7,542 nucleotides of DNA from an uncultured Arcobacter sp. GTDB lineage: Bacteria > Campylobacterota > Campylobacteria > Campylobacterales > Arcobacteraceae. The DNA is taken from the NCBI GenBank assembly GCA_913062735.1, contig CAJXWI010000112.1, positions 1 through 7,542 on the forward strand, written 5' to 3'. The position numbers and the translations under genes are program-made. Every line of letters begins with the position of its first letter. The first letter of the stretch is position 1. Shown here piece by piece: positions 6,945-7,542 of this stretch. The notes beneath the pieces were generated by a model that did no database searches, was not told where the DNA came from, and saw only the letters and a list, made by a program, of their open reading frames with translations.

Positions 6945-7542
6945 CTATACTCCTTTTCTTTGTGCTTTAACATTTTCTTCATAGTTTTTTCTAGCTTTTT
7001 TAATTTTTTCTTTTTGTGATACTTCAGGAACACCTACTTCCCACCAGGCATCACCATGTTCGCTCCAGTTATATTTTGAAACTTCTATATGAAGTACATA
7101 GGTTTTAGAAGAGGCTTTTGCACGTAAGTACGCAGCTTCTAAATCTTCAATCTTAGATACGAATTCACCATTTGCACCCATAGAACGTGCGTGTTGTACA
7201 TAATCTACTCCAAAAGGCTCACCTGCTAATTTACAATCTTCAATTAAATTATTAAAAGGCTCAGCACCTTGGTTCATTTGAAGTCTATTAATAACTGCAT
7301 ATCCTTGATTGTCACAAACAATAACAATCATTTTATCTCCTGATAAAACAGAGCTGTATATTTCAGTGTTTAACATCAGGTAAGAGCCATCACCCGTTAA
7401 GACAATATTTTCACCTTTTTTATTGGCGATTGCACTTCCATATCCACCTGATACTTCATAACCCATACAAGAGAATCCATATTCGTTGTCAATGGTATTA
7501 AAACCTTTTGTTTGCCAAATAGTATTAACTTCCCCTGGTAAA
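6945..7542 (-). CDS. iolD: Trihydroxycyclohexane-1,2-dione hydrolase (acylhydrolase), C-terminal ~198 residues, 5' part outside window
   Basis: The reading frame stays open through the right window edge, so the Met at 7464-7466 is internal: the 25 codons before it read LPGEVNTIWQ...EYGFSCMGYE, a match to the IolD pattern leading into its C-terminal domain. IolD is a thiamine-diphosphate enzyme that opens the ring of 3D-3,5/4-trihydroxycyclohexane-1,2-dione to 5-deoxy-glucuronate. The ThDP/Mg binding motif is present as GDGSYL at about 7377-7394, with DN closing it at 7308-7313. Downstream EHGDAWWEVGVPEVS (from about 7053 to 7009) is the typical IolD ending. Full IolD is about 620-640 residues, so roughly a third is seen. 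It is the first gene visible in the operon; further genes probably lie upstream. The frame ends with TAG touching the iolE ATG. Confidence 0.92.
   Translation of the reverse strand, partial: LPGEVNTIWQTKGFNTIDNEYGFSCMGYEVSGGYGSAIANKKGENIVLTGDGSYLMLNTEIYSSVLSGDKMIVIVCDNQGYAVINRLQMNQGAEPFNNLIEDCKLAGEPFGVDYVQHARSMGANGEFVSKIEDLEAAYLRAKASSKTYVLHIEVSKYNWSEHGDAWWEVGVPEVSQKEKIKKARKNYEENVKAQRKGV
6950..6956 (-). promoter_or_regulatory. iolE ribosome binding site inside the end of iolD
   Basis: AAAGGAG on the minus strand ends 5 nt before the iolE ATG and is made by the last Lys-Gly codons and the first base of the final Val codon of iolD. It is the strongest Shine-Dalgarno match in the window. Ribosomes finishing iolD stop directly on it, which predicts coupled translation of the two enzymes handling consecutive steps. 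Confidence 0.75.

Larger units (their letters stand above)
248..7542 (-). other. Operon: iolD-iolE-dehydrogenase-dehydratase-iolG-aldehyde dehydrogenase-aldolase remnant
   Basis: Seven same-strand genes have junctions of 0 (iolD/iolE), 10, 9, 16, -1 and 9 nt, with no room for internal promoters outside coding sequence. Each start inspected is preceded by an AAGG-type site. The set combines the inosose branch (iolG, iolE, iolD) with a sugar-acid branch (dehydratase, aldolase, aldehyde dehydrogenase). The promoter, regulator, transporter and the genes iolB, iolC, iolJ are not in the window. Confidence 0.8.

Noticed and set aside
7464..7466. ATG taken as a start codon, giving a separate 173-residue ThDP protein
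   Set aside because: The frame is open upstream to the window edge and the 25 codons before it match IolD, so this Met is internal.

Overview
This window reads as one long operon on the minus strand for catabolism of inositol and related polyols or sugar acids. Transcription runs from high to low coordinates. Genes in transcription order: iolD (3' part only, cut by the window edge at 7542), iolE, a Gfo/Idh/MocA dehydrogenase, an IlvD/Edd-family sugar-acid dehydratase close to L-arabinonate dehydratases, iolG (inositol 2-dehydrogenase), an NAD(P)-dependent aldehyde dehydrogenase, and a truncated HpcH/HpaI-type aldolase. Gaps are 0 to 16 nt, or a 1-nt overlap, and each start that could be inspected has an AAGG-type ribosome binding site, so a single transcript is likely. 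Its promoter and any regulator lie beyond the right edge. On the other strand, bases 1-72 hold the last 23 codons of what looks like a GGDEF (diguanylate cyclase) protein, converging tail-to-tail on the operon.

By established pathway knowledge, IolG oxidises myo-inositol to scyllo-inosose, IolE dehydrates it, and IolD hydrolyses the resulting trione to 5-deoxy-glucuronate. The classical downstream genes (iolB, iolC, iolJ, iolA) are not in the window and may lie upstream. Instead, the dehydratase, aldolase and aldehyde dehydrogenase form a set typical of non-phosphorylative sugar-acid degradation: acid to 2-keto-3-deoxy acid, then pyruvate plus aldehyde, then oxidation of the aldehyde. The second Gfo/Idh/MocA enzyme could feed either branch. 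The mixture suggests either two substrates served by one operon or a variant inositol route; the sequence cannot decide.

The aldolase, last in the operon, is broken. Homology stops near residue 138 of an expected ~255, followed by about ten unrelated residues and a stop. Only about 175 bp separate it from the GGDEF gene, too little for the missing half, so this is a deletion or rearrangement endpoint and not a simple frameshift. That gap is very AT-rich and holds two inverted repeats.

The organism is a low-G+C bacterium with strong Shine-Dalgarno sites and a GGDEF protein. This fits the Arcobacter group of Campylobacterota or a low-GC marine gammaproteobacterium; this is an impression, not a demonstration. 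No RNA gene, CRISPR array or complete mobile element was found.
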